Positions 15,173 to 24,052 of a stretch of DNA of 64,000 bases are shown in pieces (the stretch's first letter is position 1; each line of letters begins with the position of its first letter). The stretch is taken from contig JAAETH010000072.1 of assembly GCA_024228575.1 (NCBI GenBank), forward strand, positions 1-64,000, read 5' to 3'. The notes below the pieces were generated by a model, which was not told the DNA's origin, did not search any database, and worked only from the letters and a program-made list of their open reading frames with translations. The translations under genes and the position numbers were made by a program. The stretch is from Actinomycetes bacterium (lineage in GTDB: Bacteria; Actinomycetota; Acidimicrobiia; Acidimicrobiales; Poriferisodalaceae).

Positions 15173-16585
15173 ATGATTGGAAGAAGAGTTCAACAGACGG
15201 GGCGAATCATCGCCCTACTGATGGCGTTCCTCCTCGTCGCCGCCTCGTGCGGCGACAGTGACACCAGCGATGGCTCCGACGACGCCGATGCTTCGACCGA
15301 AACCACGGCCAGCGAAACGTCCGACGACGATTCCGACGATGCCTCGACCGAAACCACGGCCGGCGAAACGTCTGACGACGATTCCGACGATGCCTCGACC
15401 GACGATTCAGCGTCGGAGTTGGCGACCGCTCCTGGATTCGACGGAGAGACCATCAGCGTCGGTGTGTTGTCTGCGATGAGCGGACCGACCGCCGTGATCG
15501 GTGTCCCGTTGGCCGCCGGGCAACAGGTCTACTTCGACTACCTCAACGCCGAGCTCGGCGGGGTAGCCGGGCAGTACCCGGTCGAGATCGTCCTCGAGGA
15601 TCACCTGTACGACACTGCGACCACGGTCCAGAAGTACGGCAAGATCAAGGACGACATCATCATGTTCTCGCAGATCATGGGGACACCTTCGACCTTTGCC
15701 ACACTGCCCCTGCTGGCCGAGGACAACATGGTCGCTTCGCCGGCATCTCAGGACGCCTTCTGGGTCCGTGAGCAGAATCTGTTCCCCGTCATCGAGCCTT
15801 ATCAGATCGATGTCATCAACGCCATGGACTACTACCTCGGTGATGGCGGCGGTTCGGTCGACGACACCATCTGTGCCGTCATCCAGAACGACCTGTACGG
15901 CGAAGCCGGGCTCCAGGGGCTCGAGTTCGCGGCTGAGTACATGGGCTTCGAGATCGCAACCGTGACACGTTATGGCGCAGGTGATCAGGACTTCACCGCC
16001 CAGGTGACCGAGCTGGTCAACACCGAGTGCAACATGGTGTGGGGAACCGCCCTGCCAACCGAGCTGGGTGGGATCCTCGGCACAGCTGCACAGTCCGGGT
16101 TCACCCCTCGCTGGATCGTTCAGTCGCCAGCGTGGATCGATGCCCTCGCCCTGACCCCGCTGAAGGACTACCTCCAGGCCTATGTTTGGGTCGCGGCCCT
16201 CGGCCAGGAATGGGGAGATCCCAACTCGACCGAGATGACCGCAATGGTCGAGCGGGTTGCCAAGTACAAGCCAGATCAGGCACCCAGCTACTACTTCACC
16301 TTCGGCTACATCCAGGCGTGGGCGACACATCAACTCCTGGAGAACGCAGTCGAGAACGGTGACATGAGCCGCCAGGGCATCATCGATGCCATGAACGGTC
16401 TTGCAGAGCTGGACTATGGCGATCTGGGAGCGGCCTACACCTATGGCGCTCCCAACGACCGCAACCCGTCCCGCTCGACCACAATCTTCGCGATCGACGT
16501 GGAGAAGCCGTTCGCTCTCGCCGCCCTGGCACCCGACGTCACGTCGGAGGGTGCGAAGGCATTCGAGTTCCCAGAAGCCGGCTAG
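15173..16585 (+). CDS. Liv-type periplasmic binding lipoprotein
   Basis: This 470-residue lipoprotein has a signal peptide (MIGRRVQQTGRIIALLMAFL, then LVAASC with the lipidated Cys near residue 24), an unusually long acidic linker of about 55 residues built from repeated Ser/Thr/Glu/Asp units, then a type I periplasmic binding fold starting GETISVGVLSAMSGPTAVIG. ATG 15173 has GGAAGGA eight bases upstream; a start at 15119 would place 18 residues before the signal peptide. It delivers the ligand to LivHM. It is the last gene of the operon and is followed by a strong hairpin at 16613-16654. Confidence 0.87.
   Translation: MIGRRVQQTGRIIALLMAFLLVAASCGDSDTSDGSDDADASTETTASETSDDDSDDASTETTAGETSDDDSDDASTDDSASELATAPGFDGETISVGVLSAMSGPTAVIGVPLAAGQQVYFDYLNAELGGVAGQYPVEIVLEDHLYDTATTVQKYGKIKDDIIMFSQIMGTPSTFATLPLLAEDNMVASPASQDAFWVREQNLFPVIEPYQIDVINAMDYYLGDGGGSVDDTICAVIQNDLYGEAGLQGLEFAAEYMGFEIATVTRYGAGDQDFTAQVTELVNTECNMVWGTALPTELGGILGTAAQSGFTPRWIVQSPAWIDALALTPLKDYLQAYVWVAALGQEWGDPNSTEMTAMVERVAKYKPDQAPSYYFTFGYIQAWATHQLLENAVENGDMSRQGIIDAMNGLAELDYGDLGAAYTYGAPNDRNPSRSTTIFAIDVEKPFALAALAPDVTSEGAKAFEFPEAG
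15290..15400 (+). repeat. 51-bp tandem repeat coding for the acidic linker of the binding lipoprotein
   Basis: Two 51-bp units (15290-15340 and 15341-15391) encode ASTETTA(S/G)ETSDDDSDD and differ at only a few bases; a third begins at 15392 and breaks off. The repeat keeps the frame, so unit number can change linker length without breaking the gene. Confidence 0.8.
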
Positions 16586-16612
16586 CCACAGAGCCCGAAA
16601 CACTTCATCGAT

Positions 16613-16654
16613 ATTGAGGCCGCCGGCGTGCAACCGCACACCGGCGGCCTCAAT
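16613..16654 (+). terminator. Strong hairpin closing the Liv operon
   Basis: A perfect 14-bp inverted repeat, ATTGAGGCCGCCGG (16613-16626) and CCGGCGGCCTCAAT (16641-16654), with a 14-base loop lies 28 bp after the stop of the binding-protein gene. No T-run follows, as is common in GC-rich actinobacteria. Confidence 0.75.
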
Positions 16655-16820
16655 CGTCGCGAGCGGCCGCTCGGTCGAGAGCCGCCGCGCATGCGAATCG
16701 GTGTCGACCGTCGGCTGAGTCTGGATCGTTTTGGATGAAGCGGATCGGCTTCTCCATCAGGGCGACAACACCCTCGACCAGTACCCGGAGGTAGCTCGTC
16801 GGGTCGATGTGCCAGCGCAC
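16650..16820 (-). CDS. Possible small protein of 56 residues downstream of the M48 protease
   Basis: A minus-strand frame from GTG 16820 to a TGA at 16650-16652 has strongly GC-rich third positions like its neighbours and reads VRWHIDPTSYLRVLVEGVV, then MEKPIRFIQNDPDSADGRHR. It begins 22 bp after the M48 stop, and its stop codon lies in the right arm of the 16613-16654 hairpin. I do not recognise the protein, and there is no clear ribosome binding site. The frame is also open further upstream inside the M48 gene, so the start is uncertain. Confidence 0.35.
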   Translation of the reverse strand: MRWHIDPTSYLRVLVEGVVALMEKPIRFIQNDPDSADGRHRFACAAALDRAAARDD

Positions 16821-16842
16821 GCCGTGGACTCGGTATCTGGGG

Positions 16843-18741
16843 TCAGGCGGGCAGCAGGGGAGGGACCGGGAGGCGCACCGCGTCTGCGACGACCCGCAGC
16901 AGTTCGGCTTCGTCGGCGCTGGCCATCTGGTCGTGCATCACGACGGCGGTGGCCGCCTCGACGAACGCACGACGACTGGCCAGTTCCATATTGCCGAGGT
17001 GCTCGAGAGCGGCGTCGAGGCGTTCGTAGGTGAGCTGGTCGTTCGGGGGCAATGGGCGGGCGGCGACCCCGATGGTCGCCAGCGCCGCCTCGAACGAGGC
17101 TTGTGTTTGGGTCGCTCCGGCGCTGTTGAAGTAGGCGAGGATGGCCAGCACCGTGGTCGCATCGTCGGCGAGCGTTTCAATTCTCACCTCGCGGCGGCGG
17201 GTGCCATCGTCTCTTTGATCCTCGAGATGGCGCAGCATCACGCGGCGCAGCACCCATCGGAACACGTCGCCTTCCGATTGTGAAGCCTCGAGTTCGCGTA
17301 TCGCTTCGGCCAGTCGCTCACGATAGGGCCCGGGTGTCTGGCGGATCGCCTGCAGCGCGATGTCGATGGCGGGCAACTGGAGGATGCGATCGAGGCTCGA
17401 TATGGTCGCCCCGGCGGCCGAGAGATCGGCCGGATACATCGAGAGGAACTGGCCCACGCGCGCAAGCTCGTCGTCGCGAGTGGCGGGATTGTCCGATACC
17501 AGCGACCCCATGACGGCAGCCACGGCTCCCTGATGGGTGCGGAGGTAGTGCTGGGTCTGGGGTGGGATCTGGGCGATGAGCGTGCGCGAGTGTTTTACGT
17601 GGGCGTCTGTTGGGCCGATCATCGACGGTGGCTGGTAGCGAGCGGCGGACGGCTGCGGTCGAGCAGGGGCGTGCGGCGGCGAGGACGGTGCAGCGGCAGC
17701 CGTTCCGGGAGCGAAGCCAGAAGCAGGCGAGTCGAGAACGGCTCCGTGGTCGGGGTCGAGTTCGACGAACTCACCGTTCCACTCGGGCATGAGGCGCTTG
17801 ATTCGCTGTTTCAGGGGTGGATGGGTGGCGAACGATGCGCTCAGAGCGGAGGAGAAGAACAGGTGGCTGGCCTCTGTGGCGTGGGCGGTTCGCACCTTGT
17901 TGTCGGACCCGACCGACGCGATCTTGATGAGGGCTTCGCCGATCGACGACGGGTCGCGCGTGTACTGAACGGCCGACGCATCGGCCAGGAACTCGCGCTG
18001 GCGAGACACGGCGGCCTGGATCATGCGGGCGAAAAGGGTTCCCAGTCCGCCCACGATCATCAGGGCGATTCCGATGCCGGCCATGACCAGTGCTGAGTTG
18101 TCCTTCGAGTCGCGCCGCCGCGGTGCCCACATGGTGTGCTGGAGCAAGAGGCGACCGAGCAAGGTCAACACCGTGATGCCGAAGATCCAGCCGATGATGC
18201 GTGTCTTGATGCGCGTATCACCGTTGGCGATGTGTGAGAACTCGTGGGCGATGACCCCCTGGAGTTCGCGCCTGTTCAGGTAGGTGAGGGCCCCGCGTGT
18301 GACCCCGATGGCTGCGGTGTCGGCGGTCCACCCTGCGGCGAACGCATTGATACCCGGCTCGTCGTCGAGGACGAAGACCGCCGGCACGGGCATGCCGGCG
18401 GCGATAGCCATCTCCTCTACAACGTTGCCGAGCTGGCGTTCGGCGGGGTCCATCGTGTTGAAGTCGATCTGGCGCCCACCGAGTGACGACGCAACGTAGG
18501 ACCCTCCACCCGAGCGCAGCTGGCTGGTCTTGACCAAGGACGCCCCACCGATGCCCACGAGGGTGATCGGTGTGGCGATTGCGACCGCCGTGAGCGGATC
18601 TCCGCTTCCCGAGTCGTAGTAGAACAGAGCGAAGAGCAACAACGAGACGACAGCGATGATCGCGATCACACCGGCGGTCAGCAACGCGACGAGTTTGAAG
18701 GTGTTCTGCTTGGCTTCTTCTTGGTGGCCCTGGAAGTCCAT
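16843..18741 (-). CDS. M48-family zinc metalloprotease, HtpX-like, with long C-terminal extension
   Basis: The 632-residue protein has two N-terminal membrane helices (about residues 17-42 and 50-68), an M48 domain with the zinc motif HEFSH at 166-170 followed by IANGDTRI, further hydrophobic helices (WIFGITVLTLLGRLLL and ALVMAGIGIALMIVGG), and SRQREFLADASAV which carries the third zinc-ligand Glu. The catalytic part ends near residue 310. The remaining about 320 residues, Ala/Pro-rich and then helical, are an extension beyond HtpX. Family members are membrane-bound quality-control proteases. The gene lies 38 bp downstream of lemA on the same strand, the usual LemA-M48 arrangement, suggesting joint action at the membrane. 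Confidence 0.85.
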   Translation of the reverse strand: MDFQGHQEEAKQNTFKLVALLTAGVIAIIAVVSLLLFALFYYDSGSGDPLTAVAIATPITLVGIGGASLVKTSQLRSGGGSYVASSLGGRQIDFNTMDPAERQLGNVVEEMAIAAGMPVPAVFVLDDEPGINAFAAGWTADTAAIGVTRGALTYLNRRELQGVIAHEFSHIANGDTRIKTRIIGWIFGITVLTLLGRLLLQHTMWAPRRRDSKDNSALVMAGIGIALMIVGGLGTLFARMIQAAVSRQREFLADASAVQYTRDPSSIGEALIKIASVGSDNKVRTAHATEASHLFFSSALSASFATHPPLKQRIKRLMPEWNGEFVELDPDHGAVLDSPASGFAPGTAAAAPSSPPHAPARPQPSAARYQPPSMIGPTDAHVKHSRTLIAQIPPQTQHYLRTHQGAVAAVMGSLVSDNPATRDDELARVGQFLSMYPADLSAAGATISSLDRILQLPAIDIALQAIRQTPGPYRERLAEAIRELEASQSEGDVFRWVLRRVMLRHLEDQRDDGTRRREVRIETLADDATTVLAILAYFNSAGATQTQASFEAALATIGVAARPLPPNDQLTYERLDAALEHLGNMELASRRAFVEAATAVVMHDQMASADEAELLRVVADAVRLPVPPLLPA

Positions 18742-18779
18742 ATCAGCGGCTCTCGGCTGCTGGAACGGTGGGGTGGCTC

Positions 18780-19406
18780 TCAGGCACCGCTGTCCTGGGG
18801 TGGGTTGTCATCGAAGGACACCTCGATGTTCTCGCGCTTGTGTTCCTTGCCCTCGTCCTCGAGGTTCAGGTAGGCACTGTCGGAGAAACCGAACATGTTT
18901 GCCAGCAGGACCGGTGGGAACGATGCCTTGTAAGTCTGGTAGCCGTTGACCTGATCGTTGTAGTTCTGCCGGGAGTAGGCGATCTTGTTCTCGGTTGTGG
19001 TGAGCTCTTCGGTGAGCTGCATCATGTTCTGGTTGGCCTTGAGGTCGGGGTAGGCCTCTGCGACGGCCAGGAGGCGACCCAACGAGGCGCCGAGGGCACC
19101 CTCGGACTGGGCCATCTTCTGCATCGCCTGAAGGTTCTCGGGATCGCCAGACACCTCGATGCGGGCCTGGGTAGCCGAGGCGCGGGCGGCGACGACTGCT
19201 TCGAGTGTTTCGCGCTCGTGGCTCATGTAGCCCTTCGCCACCTCGACGAGATTGGGGATCAGGTCGTGGCGACGTTCGAGCTGTACGTCTATCTGGGCGA
19301 ATGCGTTGCGCACTCTTTCGCGGAACTTCACCAGCTTGTTGTAGACGGTCATCAAGAAGAAGCCGACGACCACGATCACGACGATGAGAACGAGCACGAT
19401 TACCAT
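18780..19406 (-). CDS. lemA: LemA family membrane protein
   Basis: The 208-residue protein starts with one membrane helix (MVIVLVLIVVIVVVGFFLMT), followed by the diagnostic LemA stretch YNKLVKFRERVRNAFAQIDV and QLERRHDLIPNLVEVAKGYM, then a long helical bundle with YPDLKANQNMMQLTEELT and NKIAYSRQNYNDQVNGYQ. An acidic C-terminal tail ends the protein. The function of LemA proteins is poorly known; gene pairing with an M48 protease is recurrent and is present here. A TAGGCT box six bases before ATG 19406 indicates a leaderless promoter for the lemA-M48 pair. Confidence 0.9.
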   Translation of the reverse strand: MVIVLVLIVVIVVVGFFLMTVYNKLVKFRERVRNAFAQIDVQLERRHDLIPNLVEVAKGYMSHERETLEAVVAARASATQARIEVSGDPENLQAMQKMAQSEGALGASLGRLLAVAEAYPDLKANQNMMQLTEELTTTENKIAYSRQNYNDQVNGYQTYKASFPPVLLANMFGFSDSAYLNLEDEGKEHKRENIEVSFDDNPPQDSGA

Positions 19407-19412
19407 GTCTTG

Positions 19413-19418
19413 AGCCTA
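19413..19418 (-). promoter_or_regulatory. -10 box of a leaderless promoter for lemA
   Basis: On the minus strand TAGGCT is followed by six bases (CAAGAC) and ATG 19406. Confidence 0.6.
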
Positions 19419-19443
19419 TTCGGCCCGGCGGCTCGATGTTGGG

Positions 19444-20346
19444 TCAAAAGAGGCTGGCTTGAACCTCGACCGGGTCGGGATCGTGTTCACCCACCTGTAT
19501 CTCGACCCCGGTGAGCTCGCCCAGATCGGCCACGTAGCGGTCTGGTGTTCCGTCGCGCACGAGCGAGGCGAATCGCCCACACATGTCGTCGACCGTGAAC
19601 TCGTGAGCCCCCGAATCGAGACGATTTGGGTATGCGGCCAGACCTCGCCATGGCGGGGTGTCGATGCCGCCGAAGTACCAATCGTCGGCGAGCGTCTCAC
19701 ATCGCGGCGCCAGGCCCGGTTCGGAGTCGATGAGCTGGTGTACGCGGGTACGGGCCGAGGCAACCAGCGCAGCCACCTCGTCGGTCGGTTTGGGCGCGAG
19801 CATGCCTGCGCGTTTTTGATGGGCCGAAACCGCTTGTGCTACGGCAAGGCGTTCGGTGATGGCGTCTTCGACATCTCGCACCACATACCCGTCGGGGGCG
19901 AGAAGAACGTACGACGCCACCCATGCGGCCTGCTCGGCCAATCTGACACCACCCGACACACCGGCCGTGGTGCCTACCTTGATGGAGCCATCGGCGAACC
20001 CTGCGATGTACAGGCGATGAGGCTGGTCGAGGTGTTCGGCGAGACGGTGATCGACATAGGTGCGCCCGAGTTTGTGGGCCCGATGCAGGTTCGAGGCAAA
20101 TACCGCCTCGACGGTCGAGCAACGCTCGCACCTGGTTCGTTTCGTGACTTGGGCCTGACAATCGACGAACTCGCGCGACCCATCGGTGCGCGTCGCGTGA
20201 TGTCCTGGACACACGCGCACTCCCGTGCACCGGTAGTTCCATGTAGTGCCGATCAGATCGACCAGCTGCGAAGTGTTCGATGTGTCGTCGCGAACCCGCA
20301 GCCGAGGCCCGACCTGCGACCACTCGACGCCGAGGGTGATCCTCAC
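19444..20346 (-). CDS. DUF2797 family protein, Cys-rich with GIY-YIG-like core
   Basis: The 300-residue protein matches the DUF2797 layout: GTTWNYRCTGVRVCPGHH near residue 30, DCQAQVTKRTRCERC near 62 (paired Cys typical of a metal site), then HRLYIAGFADGSIKVGTT near 105, which resembles the two-strand start of a GIY-YIG fold, with EQAAWVASYVLLAPDGYVVRDVEDAI after it. Function in the family is unknown to me. GTG 20346 overlaps the stop of the upstream binding-protein gene as GTGA, which fixes both the start and the operon link; open frame upstream of that GTG is the shadow of the neighbour. The product has no signal peptide and so is cytoplasmic, unlike its two exported operon partners. Confidence 0.75.
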   Translation of the reverse strand: MRITLGVEWSQVGPRLRVRDDTSNTSQLVDLIGTTWNYRCTGVRVCPGHHATRTDGSREFVDCQAQVTKRTRCERCSTVEAVFASNLHRAHKLGRTYVDHRLAEHLDQPHRLYIAGFADGSIKVGTTAGVSGGVRLAEQAAWVASYVLLAPDGYVVRDVEDAITERLAVAQAVSAHQKRAGMLAPKPTDEVAALVASARTRVHQLIDSEPGLAPRCETLADDWYFGGIDTPPWRGLAAYPNRLDSGAHEFTVDDMCGRFASLVRDGTPDRYVADLGELTGVEIQVGEHDPDPVEVQASLF

Positions 20347-21962
20347 GGCTTGGTGCGGATGGCGGTCAGGTCGATACGGGCGGCACCGCCCGAGATCGCC
20401 TCGAGATCGAACCTCCCGTCGTGCACGACGGTCCGTTGGATGATCCCGAGGGGAACGTACGGAAGCACCTCGTTCAACTCGAGACCGAGTTCGTTCATGG
20501 TCAACAACCGCTGGGTGTCGTCGACCGACGTGGACGACACGCTGGCGAACAACGACACGAGGCTGCTGTTGTTGTAGCGGACGAAATCGTCGCTGCCGGC
20601 CGGATCGAGGAGTGGCTCGATGAATGCGTCGGCACCACGATGATCTGCATACCACGGAACGAGGAACGGCCCGCTGGGAACACCGCTCTGGAGGTAGCCG
20701 ATGAGGCCTTGGACCGAAGGGTGTGTGGCCACTTCGACAGGCCACCCGAGCACGTCGCGCCAATCGGCAGCGATCGAGTGGGCCCATGGCTCGACGGGCG
20801 AACCCTCGACGACGTGGATACTGAACGGCTCCTCCGGTGGCTCGATTTCGTTCTCCTCGGCCAGTGCGGTGGCGCGCTCCGGGTTGAAGCGACACCATGT
20901 ACAAACAACCGTCGAGCCGTGAATGCTCGACCGCGGTGCAAACGACCGCGAGTGAACGATCGTGTCGATGGCGAGATCGGATTCGAACGCGGAACGGTCG
21001 ATGGCCGACGACAACACCTGACGGGGTTCCGGTGAAGACGCAGGACCCCTGGGTGTGGGAAACCCCAGGTACCACACCCCGTTCGAATCGTGGCGGGTCA
21101 CCTCGACACCCTCCGGCGGAACGGCCTCGTCGGCGAGAGCCAGGTCGGCCGATCCTGCGACCACCGCTTGTGATGCTGCCTGATCAGATTCGAAGAACCG
21201 CAGAAGTACGCGACCGACCTCGCCGGAGCGAGCCGCGGTCCGTTTGACGAGATCGACACCGTCGCCAGGACGGACGCCGCCCTCGACTTCGTAGGGTCCG
21301 CTCGACACCAACACAGCGTTGGATGTCCCGTCCTCGGCCGTGGTCGACAACATCGACTCGGGCACAGGGGCGAATGCCGGATGGGCCACGTATTCTGGCA
21401 ACCACGAGTTGGCGTGGGCCAGCTGCACCTCGAAGGTCAACTCGTCGAGTGCCCTGACCCCGATCTGGCGTTCGTCGTTTCCCGCCAGAACCTCTGCCCA
21501 GTTCGCTATCGAGGCCTCGATGCCCAGGTACGCGGAACGTGCTCGTGTCGACTGCGACGCAAGAGCCTGCCACGACGAGGCGAACGTGGTCGCTGTTATC
21601 GGCGTGCCGTCGGAGAACGTGGATCCAGGTTTGAGGACGAACGTCCAGGTGATCAGGTCGTCCGATGTCCACGACTCGGCCAAACCCGGGGCCGCTCTGC
21701 CGTCGGTGCCCACGACCGTAAGCCCTTGGTGAAGCAATCCGGCAAGGTCGATCGCGCGGGTGGAGATCACGTGGTGGGCATCGAAGGACTCTGGTTCGGT
21801 GGTGGCGATGGTGATGCTGGTCGACGACGGCTCGAACGTAGCGATGGTCGTGTCGACGGCCGAGGTGGGAGCCGGCGCCTCGTCACCGCTGGGCGTGCAA
21901 GCCCCCGAGAGCATTGCAGTCGACAACAATATGGCCAGCAGGTGCGGCATCGGCCTCTTCAT
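20343..21962 (-). CDS. Oligopeptide-type ABC substrate-binding lipoprotein without its own permease
   Basis: The 539-residue protein has a lipoprotein signal (MKRPMPHLLAILLSTAMLSG then ACT, Cys22) and the family 5 binding-protein pattern: SITIATTEPESFDAHHVIST, GLTVVGTDGRAAPGLAESWT, and LKPGSTFSDGTPITATTF, the characteristic F-x-DG-P-(I/V) motif. Such proteins bind peptides, nickel or sugars for Dpp/Opp importers. No permease or ATPase lies nearby; the gene starts immediately after the stop of an exported hydrolase gene (TGAATG) and overlaps a DUF2797 gene. It may serve transporters encoded elsewhere or bind hydrolysis products. Confidence 0.82.
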   Translation of the reverse strand: MKRPMPHLLAILLSTAMLSGACTPSGDEAPAPTSAVDTTIATFEPSSTSITIATTEPESFDAHHVISTRAIDLAGLLHQGLTVVGTDGRAAPGLAESWTSDDLITWTFVLKPGSTFSDGTPITATTFASSWQALASQSTRARSAYLGIEASIANWAEVLAGNDERQIGVRALDELTFEVQLAHANSWLPEYVAHPAFAPVPESMLSTTAEDGTSNAVLVSSGPYEVEGGVRPGDGVDLVKRTAARSGEVGRVLLRFFESDQAASQAVVAGSADLALADEAVPPEGVEVTRHDSNGVWYLGFPTPRGPASSPEPRQVLSSAIDRSAFESDLAIDTIVHSRSFAPRSSIHGSTVVCTWCRFNPERATALAEENEIEPPEEPFSIHVVEGSPVEPWAHSIAADWRDVLGWPVEVATHPSVQGLIGYLQSGVPSGPFLVPWYADHRGADAFIEPLLDPAGSDDFVRYNNSSLVSLFASVSSTSVDDTQRLLTMNELGLELNEVLPYVPLGIIQRTVVHDGRFDLEAISGGAARIDLTAIRTKP

Positions 21963-23981
21963 TCAGCCCACGCTCCCCGCAGTGTCCGCCGCCTTCGTGA
22001 TGATGGCTGCCGCGAGCTGGTCGTGATCGTCGGGCCGGCCAAACACCGAGATGACCACGAGTGTTCCGTCGATGTCTGCGGCTGCAACAGTCACGCGCGT
22101 CTCCATCGGGACGGAGATCGGTGAACTGTCGATCGATCCGGCGAACAACGTCCATTGTCGACCGCCCGCCGTCAACGAGCCGGTCTCACGCAGGGAACGG
22201 ATGGTCGCGTCGAATACCTCGTTGGCGACACGGTCCAGCGCGGAATCGACATCGGGGACATCGTCGGAACGTGGATATGCGTCGACCGACAGGCCCGTCA
22301 TGTCGAGGAGGTGCTGATCTCTCAGGGCGATCCCGTCGAACTGCATCGGTGTGTAGCCGACCCAGCCGACGGGAAGTTCGACGTCGATGCTGACGCCGCT
22401 CCGATGATCGACGCGCACAACGGCAAATTCGCCGGGGATCTCGGGCACCAACTTGTGTGCAACGGACGAGGCACACTCGGGTGCCACGCGATCAAGGGTG
22501 CGAGTGAACTCGGCGGCCAGCGCTGCCGCACACTCGGAGTTTCCCAGCTGGCCGTGTCCGGTCCCCCCGAACACGACATGTTGTGCGTCGAGCAGGTTCG
22601 AAAGCGCAGCGGCCTCAGAAGCAGGGGTGATCGGGTCGAGCGGTCCGGACATCACGAGGGTAGGGACGTCGACCTTCGCGAACCGATTCTCGACCTCGGG
22701 CGCCGGATCGAGATCGAGTTCGTCGCACATCTGACCCCAGTACAGATGGGTGCTCATCTGGATGTCGGCGAACAAGCCGGATGGACTGGCGACCCCTTCG
22801 ACGAAGGCCCACTCGTCCATACACTGGACGGCCAGGTACGCACCGAGGTCGTCTCCGCTGCGACTGAAATCCGCTGGTTGGCTGAGCATGCCGAGGCTCC
22901 AAGTGACACCGGCCTCGAGATCCGACAGAACCACCGGAATCGATGCAGCCGTGTAGTGCGAAAAGAGCGCTCCGTAGAACGTCGACAAGATGTCTGAGCC
23001 CGTCATCGTGTAGGTATCGGTGAGGCCCGTGCCGGGGTCTTCGAAAACGATGTCGAATGGTTCGGAGTCGGCACTGGTGACCAGCGACTCGAGACGGTCG
23101 AGAAGATCGGGAAAGCGGGCGGCACAGGTCGGTTGAGACTCACAGAGATCTGCCAGTGCCCTGAGTGCTTCCTCGCCGCCGGTCACATAGTCGTCGTCGG
23201 GTGAGTCGGCGATCGAATAGGCACCATCGAGGACCATCGACCGGACGTTGGGTTCGAACTCGCGGACATACGTCTGAGCGAGCCGAGTGCCATACGATTG
23301 GCCCCAGATGTCCCACGCTTCGACCTGTAGCGAGCGCCGTAGAGCCTCGAGGTCACGTGCCGCCGAGAGCGTTCCGAAGTGCTGAAGGTCGACGCCGTCG
23401 AGACCCAGACGCCAACTGCACTCTCCGGCGAGGGAGATCTCGTCCGAGAGGGAGACGGAACCCTGTTCGAACGCCTCGTCGATTTCGGGACAGTCGAGGG
23501 AAGGGCGCGAAAAGCCGGTACCCCGGGGGTCGTAGACGACGACGTTGTGGGTTTGGACGATGTCGGAAAACGCGAGGTTGAACCACCCCGGAATGCCTTC
23601 CAGCGGTCCCGCACCGGGCCCTCCCTCCACCCACAACACCGAGCCGGCGGGTGGCTGTTGCTCCGCGGCAAAGACGGCGACCTCGACGGACACGTCGCCC
23701 AAGACCGGGTCGGACCAATCGATGGGAACCACGAGTCGGTAACACTTGGCGTCGGCCCGCGAAGGTGCTTCGAACGGGCACCGGTCGCTCATCAATTCGC
23801 CGTGGAGGCTGTCGGCGGTGACACCGTCGTCGGCGAGCGTGCCCGAAGGTGCGGTGGTGGTGGGCGGAAGTGAAACCGATTCGGACCTCTGTGCGGTGAC
23901 GCCGTCGTCGAGTCCGCACGCGGCGAGGGCAAGACACGCCGCGGTCAGGCAGCCGACGAGTTTGCGCATGGCCAGCATCAT
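21963..23981 (-). CDS. Exported alpha/beta hydrolase, tripeptidyl aminopeptidase-like lipoprotein
   Basis: The 672-residue protein begins with a lipoprotein signal peptide (MRKLVGCLTAACLALAAC) and a Thr/Ser-rich linker. It has the alpha/beta hydrolase pattern of secreted actinobacterial aminopeptidases (SlpD/TAP type): LVVPIDWSDP, VLWVEGGPGAGPLEG (oxyanion region), VYDPRGTGFSRPSLDCPE, the nucleophile elbow WGQSYGTRLAQTYV with Ser in GQSYG, DPITPASEAAAL carrying the catalytic Asp, and FGGTGHGQLG with the His. A TAP-like C-terminal domain follows, then an extra about 140-residue domain that I do not recognise. ATG 23981 is the longest start; MRKL at 23969 would put the signal peptide directly at the N-terminus and is equally likely. 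First gene of a three-gene operon. Confidence 0.82.
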   Translation of the reverse strand: MMLAMRKLVGCLTAACLALAACGLDDGVTAQRSESVSLPPTTTAPSGTLADDGVTADSLHGELMSDRCPFEAPSRADAKCYRLVVPIDWSDPVLGDVSVEVAVFAAEQQPPAGSVLWVEGGPGAGPLEGIPGWFNLAFSDIVQTHNVVVYDPRGTGFSRPSLDCPEIDEAFEQGSVSLSDEISLAGECSWRLGLDGVDLQHFGTLSAARDLEALRRSLQVEAWDIWGQSYGTRLAQTYVREFEPNVRSMVLDGAYSIADSPDDDYVTGGEEALRALADLCESQPTCAARFPDLLDRLESLVTSADSEPFDIVFEDPGTGLTDTYTMTGSDILSTFYGALFSHYTAASIPVVLSDLEAGVTWSLGMLSQPADFSRSGDDLGAYLAVQCMDEWAFVEGVASPSGLFADIQMSTHLYWGQMCDELDLDPAPEVENRFAKVDVPTLVMSGPLDPITPASEAAALSNLLDAQHVVFGGTGHGQLGNSECAAALAAEFTRTLDRVAPECASSVAHKLVPEIPGEFAVVRVDHRSGVSIDVELPVGWVGYTPMQFDGIALRDQHLLDMTGLSVDAYPRSDDVPDVDSALDRVANEVFDATIRSLRETGSLTAGGRQWTLFAGSIDSSPISVPMETRVTVAAADIDGTLVVISVFGRPDDHDQLAAAIITKAADTAGSVG

Positions 23982-24052
23982 TGCACGTAGTCAATCGGCT
24001 GCCGGTCACCTCGCGACCACCAAATCGGGTACGCGGTGTTGGGTGGCCGGGG

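Noticed and set aside
15407-16639. Long minus-strand open frame opposite the Liv binding-protein gene
   Set aside because: It crosses the operon hairpin, has no recognisable motif and mirrors the codon bias of the real gene.
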